From assembly GCA_904830895.1 (NCBI GenBank), contig LR882958.1, positions 558,001-622,000 of the forward strand: DNA of 64,000 nt. The letters are read 5' to 3'. A model generated the notes under the pieces. That model saw only the letters and a program-made list of their open reading frames with translations, ran no database searches and was not told the DNA's origin. Shown one piece after another: positions 1-7,926 of this stretch. Position 1 is the first letter of the stretch. The number at the start of each line of letters is the position of its first letter. This DNA comes from Planktothrix rubescens CCAP 1459/22 (GTDB taxonomy: Bacteria; Cyanobacteriota; Cyanobacteriia; Cyanobacteriales; Microcoleaceae). Position numbers and translations under genes: made by a program.

Positions 1-1
1 T

Positions 2-253
2 CGACTAAAACCCGGTGAAGGAAAAATCTATATTGCTCACTTGAATAAAAATCAAGTTTTACAGGTGCGTCTCAAATCTCCACAATCCTCAACTTTACTT
101 TCAATTTATACACAAAAAGCTCAATCCTTACTAGAAGATTCACCTAAAAACCGTTGGTCAGGTCGTTTACCCGATTCTGGTGATTATCAAGTGGTTGTGG
201 TGTCTAAATCTTCCCGACCGTTTGACTATGAGTTAACCCTAGAAACTCGTTAA
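2..253 (+). CDS. C-terminal end of a secreted-type protein (PPC-like beta domain), partial
   Basis: The reading frame is open from base 2 and stops at 253, so only the last 83 residues are seen and the true start lies outside the window. The visible piece is beta-rich (GKIYIAHL, VLQVRL, GDYQVVVVS) and ends FDYELTLETR. This resembles the bacterial pre-peptidase C-terminal (PPC-like) domains that end many cyanobacterial secreted or kinase-linked proteins. The function of the full protein cannot be told from this fragment. The frame assignment is firm and the domain label is an inference. Confidence 0.6.
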   Translation, partial: RLKPGEGKIYIAHLNKNQVLQVRLKSPQSSTLLSIYTQKAQSLLEDSPKNRWSGRLPDSGDYQVVVVSKSSRPFDYELTLETR

Positions 254-384
254 GGAGTTTATCATTATTGATAAGAGTATTCAAACGAACGGAAAAATTA
301 TCGGCTATCTGTCAATATTGAATATTTCTAATTGTCGAGGTTCAGGTTCTCACCCATACCAAATTCTCAAGGATATTAAATTTT

Positions 385-2091
385 ATGGAAAAAATAAAAG
401 TTGGGATTTTATATTCATTAAGTGGAACCATGGCAATTAGCGCAACACCATTATTAGAAGCAACCTTGATGGCGATCGCCGAAATTAATGCTCAGGGTGG
501 CATTTTAGGACATCAAATTGAACCCGTAATTGAAGATGGAGCTTCCGATATTTCTATCTTTGAAAAAAAAGCTAGAAAATTACTAGAAATTGATCAAGTA
601 GCCACGGTATTTGGCTGCTGGACATCGACGGCTCGTAAGGCAGTTAAACCAATATTTGAACAGTTTAATATTTTACTCTGGTATCCGGTTCAATATGAAG
701 GTTTAGAATCTTCTCCTAATATTTTTTATACCGGTTCTTGTTTAAATCAACAAATTCAACCGGTGATTAGTTGGTCACTCGAAAACTTAGGCAAACGATT
801 TTATTTATTAGGTTCGGATTATGTATTTCCCCGCACGGCTAATAAATTAGTTAAATCCCTCCTTAAACACGAAGGAGGAACAGTCGTGGGAGAACAATAT
901 TTTCCCTGTGGAGATAAAAACTTTACTGATATTATTGAAGAAATCAAACATCTCAAGCCAGATATTATTTTTAATACGTTAAATGGAGATAGCAATTTTT
1001 ATTTTTATAATGCCTATTATGATGCTGGAATTAAACCATCAGATCTGCCGATTATGGCCATGAGTATTTCTGAGTCAGAAGTTCAAAGTATCGGTCAAGC
1101 CAGTATAGGTCACTATGCCTGCTGGAGTTATTTTCAAAGTTTAAATACCCCCCATAATCATGAATTTGTTAATAATTTTAAAGCCTTATATGGTCAAGAA
1201 AGGGTAACTTCTGATCCGATTGAAGCCGCTTATTTTCAAGTTTATCTATGGAAAAAATCCGTAGAAACTGCAAAAAGTTTTAAAACCAATGAAGTCAGAA
1301 AGGCTGCTTATTGTCAAACCTTTTATGCTCCAGGGGGATTAGTTAAAATTGAACCGAATCATCATTTATGGAAACACTGTTATATCGGCCGTGTCAACGA
1401 AATTAAACAATTTGAAATTATTTGGAAAAGTCCTAATTTAATTAAACCTTTGCCCTGGTTAGGAGTAGAAGAATTAAAAAATTTCCCTCAAGCCGATTTA
1501 GTTATTGATATGTTAGCTGAGGTATCCCAAGGGATTCAATATAGTTGTTTATTAGAGCAAAATAGCCTTAATTTAGAACTAACAATGCAAAAATTACAAC
1601 TTGAAATTGAACAACGCCAAAGGATTGAAATTGCCTTACAAGAGGTCAATAAAGAATTAAAATATATGGCAATTACCGATAGTTTAACTAAACTCTCTAA
1701 TCGATATTGGTTTAATGAATGTCTCAAATCTCTATGGCATAAAAATCTACACAGTCAAACCTCTTTAGCCTTAATTTTATGTGATATTGATTATTTTAAA
1801 AATTATAATGATACCTACGGTCATCAAATGGGGGATTACTGTTTACAACAGGTCGCTCAAGCAATTAAGAAAGCCGTTAGAAATAGTTGTGATATTGTTG
1901 CTCGTTATGGGGGAGAAGAATTTGCCGTAATTTTACCCCATACCACCTTATTTGATGCTTCACAAGTCGCGACTCGAATTAATCAGGAAGTGCAAGAGCT
2001 TCAGATTCCCCATTTAAACTCTTTAGTTAATGATTATGTCACCGTCGGGTATTCTAGTATAGTTTTCTTGGATAATTGTTGTATTTTTTAA
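385..2091 (+). CDS. AmiC/UrtA-like ligand-binding domain fused to a truncated GGDEF domain
   Basis: Residues 1-375 resemble the periplasmic-binding-protein fold of the UrtA/FmdD/AmiC (urea, amide) family: KVGILYSLSG at the N-terminus, then FGCWTSTARKAV and YPVQYEG. There is no signal peptide, so the domain is probably cytosolic, as in the amide sensor AmiC. A coiled coil at about 385-430 leads into a diguanylate cyclase domain with DIDYFK and GGEEF at 509-513. The position of the usual RxxD product-inhibition site reads NSCD. The protein stops at residue 568 just after YVTV, about 40 residues before GGDEF domains normally end, so it may be inactive. It abuts a broken gene on the other strand. 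The ligand is unknown. Confidence 0.75.
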   Translation: MEKIKVGILYSLSGTMAISATPLLEATLMAIAEINAQGGILGHQIEPVIEDGASDISIFEKKARKLLEIDQVATVFGCWTSTARKAVKPIFEQFNILLWYPVQYEGLESSPNIFYTGSCLNQQIQPVISWSLENLGKRFYLLGSDYVFPRTANKLVKSLLKHEGGTVVGEQYFPCGDKNFTDIIEEIKHLKPDIIFNTLNGDSNFYFYNAYYDAGIKPSDLPIMAMSISESEVQSIGQASIGHYACWSYFQSLNTPHNHEFVNNFKALYGQERVTSDPIEAAYFQVYLWKKSVETAKSFKTNEVRKAAYCQTFYAPGGLVKIEPNHHLWKHCYIGRVNEIKQFEIIWKSPNLIKPLPWLGVEELKNFPQADLVIDMLAEVSQGIQYSCLLEQNSLNLELTMQKLQLEIEQRQRIEIALQEVNKELKYMAITDSLTKLSNRYWFNECLKSLWHKNLHSQTSLALILCDIDYFKNYNDTYGHQMGDYCLQQVAQAIKKAVRNSCDIVARYGGEEFAVILPHTTLFDASQVATRINQEVQELQIPHLNSLVNDYVTVGYSSIVFLDNCCIF

Positions 2092-2168
2092 TACATTTTA
2101 GTAAATAAATACTAATTAATTACTAGGAAAACCGGGAAAATATTGATTAACTCTTTAAACTGACACCA

Positions 2169-2420
2169 CTATAAAAATTTAACTCCGATAATCGGACATT
2201 TATATCGGGGAGTTTTAGTAAAAAAATCAAATAAAATATTCTGATTTGTATGAGTATGTGCCAATAAAAATCCCCCGCCTGCGAGGGAAGTTAAACCCGG
2301 TTCCGTAACACAATCTGCTAAAATACAAGCCACCGCCACATCAAAAGCATCAAACATCACCAACCCGGCTGCAACGGTTTTGGGATGTCCTGCGGTAATC
2401 ACCCCGTTGGTTTTCTTCAT
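2169..2420 (-). pseudogene. N-terminal fragment of gamma-glutamyltransferase
   Basis: The 83-residue frame carries hallmarks of the start of gamma-glutamyltranspeptidase (glutathione hydrolase): AGHPKTVAAG, then a DAAVA-like segment (DAFDVAVA), CVTEPGLTS and AGGGFLLAHT, followed by FDFFTKTPR. Intact enzymes are over 500 residues and carry a catalytic Thr at the start of the small subunit, which is absent here. Only the first 80 or so residues survive, and the frame ends at a stop close to the truncated 3' end of the convergent gene. I read it as a remnant left by a deletion. Confidence 0.7.
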
Positions 2421-2668
2421 ACTTTTTTAAATTTTCGAGGTCAACGTTTCAGGATACAATATATTTTCGACCTAAAAAGTTTCACTTCCTGCGATTACAA
2501 CTTTTGAATATCAAGTTTTTCTCTGCGTAGAAGTCAAACCCTCAGTTTTTTGGAAGTCAAACTTGTGACTGGACATAGAATTCTTAGCTAAAGCATTTTT
2601 AAGTTTTGGATGAGGAACTTCTTACCCGTAAAATAATTCAAGATAACTAAGCACTTTCACCTTATCCT

Positions 2669-3181
2669 GTGGCATCAAAACCTTTCAATATGATGGATTC
2701 TTTGCGTACCTTACGATTCATGCGTCAACACCACCTTAACCATGCTCTGCTAGTGGGACTGTTCTCTTGGGGCGCGGTTTTGTTGGGAGTTGTCCCGGAT
2801 GTTTCGGTATCAAACGCTTCTGGGTTCAATACCGTTGTTCTAGCTCAACAGTCCCCAGAATTTAGTGAGGCTGAAATTAGGAATTATGCCCGTGCTGTCC
2901 TAGGAATTGAACCCAGACGCCAGACCGCCTATAACGAAATTCAAGCGATATTCGGGGCGGGAAAATCAGTTCCCGATGTGGTTTGCAGTGAAACCCGAAC
3001 TATTAATGGCCTGGATAAAGGCGTTCGAGATATTGCGGTGAATTACTGTACCCAAGCAAAATCCATTATTGAAACCAACGAGTTAACCATTACTCGTTTC
3101 AATCAAATTACCCAAAGTCAACAGGCTGACCCCGGTTTGCAAAAACAGATTCAAGGGGAACTCCAGCGTCTACAAAACTAA
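2669..3181 (+). CDS. DUF4168-like exported protein, copy 1
   Basis: This 170-residue protein starts with GTG; an in-frame ATG at 2690 is an alternative. A hydrophobic segment at about 23-45 (LLVGLFSWGAVLLG) precedes a likely signal-peptidase site near VVLAQQ. The mature part has SEAEIRNYARAVLGIEPRR at the start and FNQITQSQQADPGLQKQIQ near the end, the pattern of the DUF4168 family found in cyanobacteria. Two Cys residues (VVCSET and VNYCTQ) are shared with the next gene and could form a disulfide. The function is unknown. It lies 41 bp upstream of its paralogue, probably in one transcript. Confidence 0.65.
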   Translation: MASKPFNMMDSLRTLRFMRQHHLNHALLVGLFSWGAVLLGVVPDVSVSNASGFNTVVLAQQSPEFSEAEIRNYARAVLGIEPRRQTAYNEIQAIFGAGKSVPDVVCSETRTINGLDKGVRDIAVNYCTQAKSIIETNELTITRFNQITQSQQADPGLQKQIQGELQRLQN

Positions 3182-3222
3182 TCTGAGATTGTCTCAAAAT
3201 TAACTCTATATATGAACCTGTT

Positions 3223-3705
3223 ATGAAAACTACATTACCATTTGGTCAAATTCTATCAAAATCCTTAACCGTTGCTATTCTATCCGGTTGTGGTGGTTTT
3301 ATTGGATGGAGTCAAACCCCCTCCCAAGGATTTCCGGTTTTGAGTTGGGGTTCGCCAGCCCAAGCTCAAGATAGTTTTAACTATAGTGAAGAAACGATTA
3401 GAAATTATGCTAAGGCGGCTTTAGCGTTAGAATCTCGACGTCATGAAGTAGCCAATGAAATTAAAAAAATTGTTGGAGATGTTCCCCGAATTATTTGTGA
3501 CCAACCTACCAGTTTTAATGGCTTACCTGGAAATGCGCCTCAATTAGCAGTTAGTTATTGTGACCAAGCGAAACGCATGATTGAATCTAAGGGATTAACA
3601 ATTGCTCAGTTCAATGATATCACCCGTCATCAACAAAATGATCCCCGTTTTAGACAACAAATTCAAGCGGAAATATTAAAATTATTACAATCAGGCGGAA
3701 ACTAA
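3223..3705 (+). CDS. DUF4168-like exported protein, copy 2
   Basis: This 160-residue paralogue of the preceding gene shares the order of segments: signal sequence ending near SPAQAQD, then SEETIRNYAKAALALESRR, two Cys (IICDQP and VSYCDQAK), and FNDITRHQQNDPRFRQQIQ. Product and role are unknown, and an exported or periplasmic location is inferred from the leader. The tandem pair suggests local duplication followed by divergence. A run of three hairpin repeats begins immediately after its stop codon and may end the transcript. Confidence 0.65.
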   Translation: MKTTLPFGQILSKSLTVAILSGCGGFIGWSQTPSQGFPVLSWGSPAQAQDSFNYSEETIRNYAKAALALESRRHEVANEIKKIVGDVPRIICDQPTSFNGLPGNAPQLAVSYCDQAKRMIESKGLTIAQFNDITRHQQNDPRFRQQIQAEILKLLQSGGN

Positions 3706-3707
3706 CC

Positions 3708-3867
3708 GTTGTTGCGCTTCAGCGCACCAAGAAGGGCTAAAGCCCAACAACTAACCTTTTATTCTGTTGTTGCGCTTCAGCGCATCAAGAAGGGCTAAAG
3801 CCCAACAACGAACCTTTTATTCTGTTGTTGCGCTTCAGCGCATCAAGAGGGGCTAAAGCCCAACAAC
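3708..3867. repeat. Three tandem copies of a 44-bp hairpin repeat
   Basis: Copies lie at 3708-3751, 3766-3809 and 3824-3867, with an exact 58-bp period. Each starts GTTGTTGCGCTTCAGCGC and ends GGGCTAAAGCCCAACAAC, giving two nested self-complementary parts (GCGCTTCAGCGC and GGGCTAAAGCCC) inside GTTGTTG/CAACAAC ends. The third copy is followed by a T9 run, so the array could terminate the transcript. A related half-copy (GCGCTTAAGCGCAACAAC) lies near 43064. Confidence 0.85.
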
Positions 3868-3942
3868 GATTTTTTTTTAATTATAGACACCTAACTTATA
3901 TTAAAATGTAGGATATCTATAATAATTTTAAGGATTAAATCA

Positions 3943-4392
3943 ATGACTGAATCGTTTATTAAGTTGGAACAGGATGACGATATTGTAATGTTGGGTAAGG
4001 ATACATTTACTGTATCGAGGTTGAAAGAGTTGATCACTGAGAATATGAACGTTAAACTTTCATCTAGTAATATTTCACATTTACAGGGTTTCTTATGCGA
4101 AAGTTTAACAATAACAGATAAATCAATACAACTGAAATTAAATGAAATTAGATTAGTATTTCCGCCTAACGGAATAGATGGTCAGTTACTCCAGTTAAAG
4201 TCTGGACAGTGGATTTCAGGTAAAATCAGATTTCAAGTCGATGCCCATTATTACCCACAAACAGTTAATACTGAATTAGAATTTGCTCCTGATGAAATAA
4301 TATCTAACGAAGAAGAAGAACAGAACAACATTAATTATGATAACAGTTTAGATAAAATTAGAGCAGAATTAAACGAAATGAAAGCTATTTAA
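3943..4392 (+). CDS. KGK domain-containing protein
   Basis: This 149-residue acidic protein has the segment DDDIVMLGKDTFTVSRLKEL at residues 11-30. That matches the cyanobacterial KGK family, named for its Gly-Lys signature, whose function is unknown. A beta-rich middle (IRLVFPPNG, GQWISGKIRFQV) is followed by a Glu-rich tail. No signal peptide or membrane segment is visible. The upstream AGGATTAA lies at a plausible ribosome-binding distance from the ATG. It appears to be a single-gene unit between the hairpin repeats and the next gene. Confidence 0.6.
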   Translation: MTESFIKLEQDDDIVMLGKDTFTVSRLKELITENMNVKLSSSNISHLQGFLCESLTITDKSIQLKLNEIRLVFPPNGIDGQLLQLKSGQWISGKIRFQVDAHYYPQTVNTELEFAPDEIISNEEEEQNNINYDNSLDKIRAELNEMKAI

Positions 4393-4624
4393 TTTTAGAG
4401 GTTCGATATTGTCACACTATTTAAAGTTAAGGTTGGGTTTGAAGACCAAACCCCTACGGTAAATATTAAACGTTTTCCAGATTATAGACAGATTTCGGGC
4501 TAGGATACCCTCACCGTATAAACTCTTGAGTATGTCAATGAAATTCAGTCGTAGACCAACAAAAACCCCTCAAATCCTTTAAAATCAGGTAGAATTTATT
4601 CAGTGTGCCGAAGGGGATGAGATC

Positions 4625-5449
4625 ATGAATATTGAATTCAACGATGAAGCAGAAATAGATGTTTTTGGGTTGATGAAACATAACGTGATGTTTGAGAAAC
4701 TTCCCCCAGAAGTAAAACAGTGGGCAGAAAGTTTACCCTGGAATCAACGTCGTTATGTTCTCTCTCTGTGCTATATTCTATGTGCATCTTCCCCCGAAAA
4801 ACAAGCAGAATTTTTAGATGAATATACCGCCGATGGTTTAATGGCGAAGATGTTGGAGGATATTGATACCTTGCAAAGAGTTAAACAATATCTCAGTGCT
4901 TTTCAAATAAAAGCCCCCCTAAACGAATCAGTTTTACGCGGGTATATTAGACAATTCTATATTCATTCCGCCCAGGATGCTCGATGCCAACCCAGTCAAT
5001 ATTTAGAATCTGCTTTAAAATTAGCATTAAGCCCAAAAGACAAAGATAATGTTTTTAATTATATTATCGGATTTGAAATGATTAAACTCCTATTTCAAAT
5101 GAGTTGGGTACAACATGAACGACTCTCTCGCCTACAAACTAATCAAGATTATTTTATTAAAAATTATCTCAAACCGATTCAACACGCCCATAAAGTGAAT
5201 GGAATTATTGTTCCTAAAGATGAACGGGTGTTTTTTGCTAAACGGGATTATTATGTACAGAAACCCGAAATAAAATCAAGGAAATTAATTGAATTAGTTA
5301 TGGCAACCTTTACCACTAGCCAAGTGATTGCTTGTGGATTCTCCCTCACCCGTCATAGTCGAGCCTTCGATTTTGATTATGACTATATTTTTAACTCCAA
5401 TGAACCCGATAGCATTTTTCCTTGGGGTTCAGAATCCGTGATAGGATAG
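4625..5449 (+). CDS. Conserved hypothetical protein, alpha-helical
   Basis: I do not recognise this 274-residue protein. It is predicted soluble and mostly helical in the first 170 residues (PPEVKQWAESLPWNQRRYV, then repeated amphipathic stretches). A short beta section near 190-230 (NGIIVPKDERVFFAKRDYYV) and an acidic, aromatic tail (FDFDYDYIF) follow. The ATG is preceded by AAGGGGATGAG, a reasonable ribosome-binding site. It lies 181 bp upstream of gshA on the same strand. That spacing does not by itself argue for a shared job. Confidence 0.5.
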   Translation: MNIEFNDEAEIDVFGLMKHNVMFEKLPPEVKQWAESLPWNQRRYVLSLCYILCASSPEKQAEFLDEYTADGLMAKMLEDIDTLQRVKQYLSAFQIKAPLNESVLRGYIRQFYIHSAQDARCQPSQYLESALKLALSPKDKDNVFNYIIGFEMIKLLFQMSWVQHERLSRLQTNQDYFIKNYLKPIQHAHKVNGIIVPKDERVFFAKRDYYVQKPEIKSRKLIELVMATFTTSQVIACGFSLTRHSRAFDFDYDYIFNSNEPDSIFPWGSESVIG

Positions 5450-5630
5450 AGAATAGGAATTATTTTCTAATAACCCAGATTCAATTATTAGCAAACAGTT
5501 GATCAACTCTTTTCTAATAACTCTTACCCCGATAACTTGTACGGGCAGGTTGGTGTGAGATATTTGTTAATCACCTAAATCTCGATGAACCCGCCCCCAC
5601 AACTGATAACAGATTACTGATAACTGTACT

Positions 5631-6782
5631 ATGCTTTTATCCAAAGGTTTTGAAGTAGAAATGTATACCGGAACTCCCCAAGGTGACGTGGTGGGACTGT
5701 CCGATAAAATTGTAGCGGATTTAGAGGGATTTGTCCGCGAACCCGATAGTCGCAATGTCGAGTACACCACCGCCCCCCTGTGTAATTATGATCGGTTATT
5801 GTGTGCCTTAGTTCGACCTCGGCGGGAACTCCGAAAATATTTACAAAAGTTGGGGGACTATACTATCATCCCAGGAAGTACCCTACCCCTGGGCGGTACG
5901 GAGAATTTTTATCGCTCCGATCCCCAAAATCCCTATCATGATTATATTGAACAAACCTATGGTACGGATGTAGTTACTGCCAGTATTCATATTAATGTGG
6001 GTATTGCTGATCTCGAACAGTTAATGCGGGCAATTCGTTTAGTGCGGGTTGAAGCTCCTTTATATTTAGCGATGAGTGCTTCCTCTCCCTTTTTGGGTGG
6101 CAAAGTCACCGGATATCATTCCACCCGTTGGCATTTATTCCCCAAAACCCCAGCTTTTGTCCCCTTGTTTGAAAGCCATCGCCATTTTATCGACTGGACA
6201 GAAACCCAACTCCAACAAAAAACCATGCAGAATGTTCGTCACCTGTGGTCATCGGTACGACCCAATGGCGATCGCCGTCCCTATAATTTAAACCGTCTGG
6301 AACTGAGAATTTGTGATTTGATGGTTAACCCGATTGCCTTATTAGCGATCACAGCGTTATTAGAAGCTCGGATCTGGCAAATGTTAGAAAATCCTGACCT
6401 TGATCCATTGCAACTCAGTCAACTGCCTGAAACCAGTCGGGCCCAGGATTTAGTCGAAATTTCAGATCAAAATGAAATTCTCGCAGCCCACCATAGTTTA
6501 GACGCCCAACTGCGGCATTGGAAAGATGGCAGCCTAATTTCCGTTAGAGATTGGATTGAACAAATTTATGCAGAAGTTTGGCCAATTGCCAAAAAACACG
6601 GGTTTAGTTGCTTTCTGTCCCCGGTGAAAAAGCTACTGCGAGAAGGGTCTACCGCCCAACAGTGGTTAAGGCTGTCGGAACAGGGCCACGATCCTCGCTT
6701 GATTATTCAACAGGCCATTCAGGAGATGGCAACCCAGGAACAAGAGTTTGAAGATCAAATTTGTCAACCCCTGATCGCCTGA
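5631..6782 (+). CDS. gshA: Glutamate-cysteine ligase, cyanobacterial type
   Basis: Catalyses ATP-dependent joining of L-glutamate and L-cysteine, the first step of glutathione synthesis, in the cytosol. The start KGFEVEMYTGTPQGD, the segment REPDSRNVEYTTAPL (about residues 38-52) and SIHINVGI are characteristic of the cyanobacterial gamma-glutamylcysteine synthetase family. The length of 383 residues fits that family. The ATG at 5631 gives the expected short N-terminus. A truncated gamma-glutamyltransferase, a glutathione-degrading enzyme, lies 3 kb upstream on the other strand. Confidence 0.88.
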   Translation: MLLSKGFEVEMYTGTPQGDVVGLSDKIVADLEGFVREPDSRNVEYTTAPLCNYDRLLCALVRPRRELRKYLQKLGDYTIIPGSTLPLGGTENFYRSDPQNPYHDYIEQTYGTDVVTASIHINVGIADLEQLMRAIRLVRVEAPLYLAMSASSPFLGGKVTGYHSTRWHLFPKTPAFVPLFESHRHFIDWTETQLQQKTMQNVRHLWSSVRPNGDRRPYNLNRLELRICDLMVNPIALLAITALLEARIWQMLENPDLDPLQLSQLPETSRAQDLVEISDQNEILAAHHSLDAQLRHWKDGSLISVRDWIEQIYAEVWPIAKKHGFSCFLSPVKKLLREGSTAQQWLRLSEQGHDPRLIIQQAIQEMATQEQEFEDQICQPLIA

Positions 6783-6917
6783 AAATTGGCCAATTTTTAG
6801 ATGAGAATATCTTATCAATAAATTTCTTTACAAAGTATAAAGAAAAACTATAGATTTATTACTCATCAACCGGGTTGATCCGACCCAAAAGCCCTTGTTT
6901 CCTGGTCTAATTACCTC

Positions 6918-7379
6918 ATGCCCCACGTTGTCTTAGTTCAGCCACAAATCCCTCCCAATACCGGAAATATCGCCCGTACCTGTGCAGCAACCTGTACCGA
7001 ATTACATTTAGTCGGGCCATTGGGGTTTGAAATTAGCGATCGCTACCTAAAGCGGGCGGGTTTGGATTATTGGCCCTACGTTAAGCTCACCCATCACCCA
7101 GATTTTTCCAGCTTTCAAACCCATCAGCAACAACGGGGCGGCCGTTTGCTGGGGTTTAGTACCAAAGGGGCTTCTAACTATATCCAGTTCCAGTTTCAAG
7201 ATTCCGACTGGTTGCTCTATGGCAGTGAAACCACCGGACTTTCGGCCGATGTATTGGAGACTTGCACCGCAACAATATATATTCCCATGGCTGAAGCCGG
7301 AGTGAGAAGTTTGAATCTCTCCGTGAGTGTTGCCATCAGTTTATTTGAGGTACGCCGCCAACTCGGTTATTTGGGGTGA
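6918..7379 (+). CDS. trmL: tRNA (cytidine(34)-2'-O)-methyltransferase
   Basis: A SPOUT-fold methyltransferase of the TrmL/YibK family that 2'-O-methylates the wobble base of certain tRNA-Leu species using S-adenosylmethionine. Family motifs are clear: QPQIPPNTGNIARTCAAT at the start, LVGPLGFE, then LLYGSETTGLS and IPMAEAGVRSLNLSVSVAI in the C-terminal knot. The length of 153 residues matches the family. It is a monocistronic-looking gene, 135 bp after gshA and followed by a 544-bp gap. Confidence 0.92.
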   Translation: MPHVVLVQPQIPPNTGNIARTCAATCTELHLVGPLGFEISDRYLKRAGLDYWPYVKLTHHPDFSSFQTHQQQRGGRLLGFSTKGASNYIQFQFQDSDWLLYGSETTGLSADVLETCTATIYIPMAEAGVRSLNLSVSVAISLFEVRRQLGYLG

Positions 7380-7923
7380 ATTCCATCCCTCAAACCCTGA
7401 TATTGTGTTAATCCCAAAAACCACCCCAATCTGATAACTTTTTTTTATAAGTGACCGGATTCAATTGTCCCCCGACAGTGATAGATTTTATTCATCTAAA
7501 CGGGGTATTTTTTCCTATCACAAAAAAGCCATAACCCTTAACTGGCTTTGATTTAAAGCTCTTAATTGTCTATTTTGATCGATCTTGTCATCTGATCCCC
7601 AGAAATTAACAGCCCCAGATCAGGTGTTGTATTTTTGGTAGGAACTGGTGTAAATTCTCATCTGAACTCTGGTGACAGAATTCACTCATATTTAAACATC
7701 CTCGGCCCTCAAGGGTTATTGTTTATCTATCCTTAATTTTCAGGGTTCGCATTTCAATCTAACTTTGGCTTTTGTTGCCGAAATTGAAAAATCAAGGTAA
7801 TCTGACTTAATCAAGATTATCCTCAGTGATTTCAGTCAATAATTAATGTGATTAATTTCACTGATATGAATTTCTTGAGCGGTTCGAGGACAGTCAGCAC
7901 GCTTCTCCATAGGAGGTCGTTCT
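7380..7923. other. 544-bp intergenic region before the LysM/M23 gene
   Basis: No convincing gene is present. A weak hairpin at 7525-7549 (AAAGCCA pairing with TGGCTTT) may end the trmL transcript. The rest is AT-rich with several short inverted repeats. I looked for the c-di-AMP (ydaO) riboswitch consensus, which often precedes cell-wall hydrolase genes, and could not fit it. A strong AGGAGG lies at 7911-7916 before the next gene. The long spacing suggests a regulated leader. Confidence 0.5.
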
Positions 7924-7926
7924 TTG
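7911..7926 (+). promoter_or_regulatory. Shine-Dalgarno site that fixes a TTG start
   Basis: AGGAGG at 7911-7916 lies seven bases before the TTG at 7924. The first in-frame ATG is 39 bases further downstream and has no such site, so TTG is the likelier start. Confidence 0.7.

Noticed and set aside
7380-7923. Possible c-di-AMP riboswitch before the M23 gene
   Set aside because: Considered because of the gene type, but the conserved core could not be fitted.
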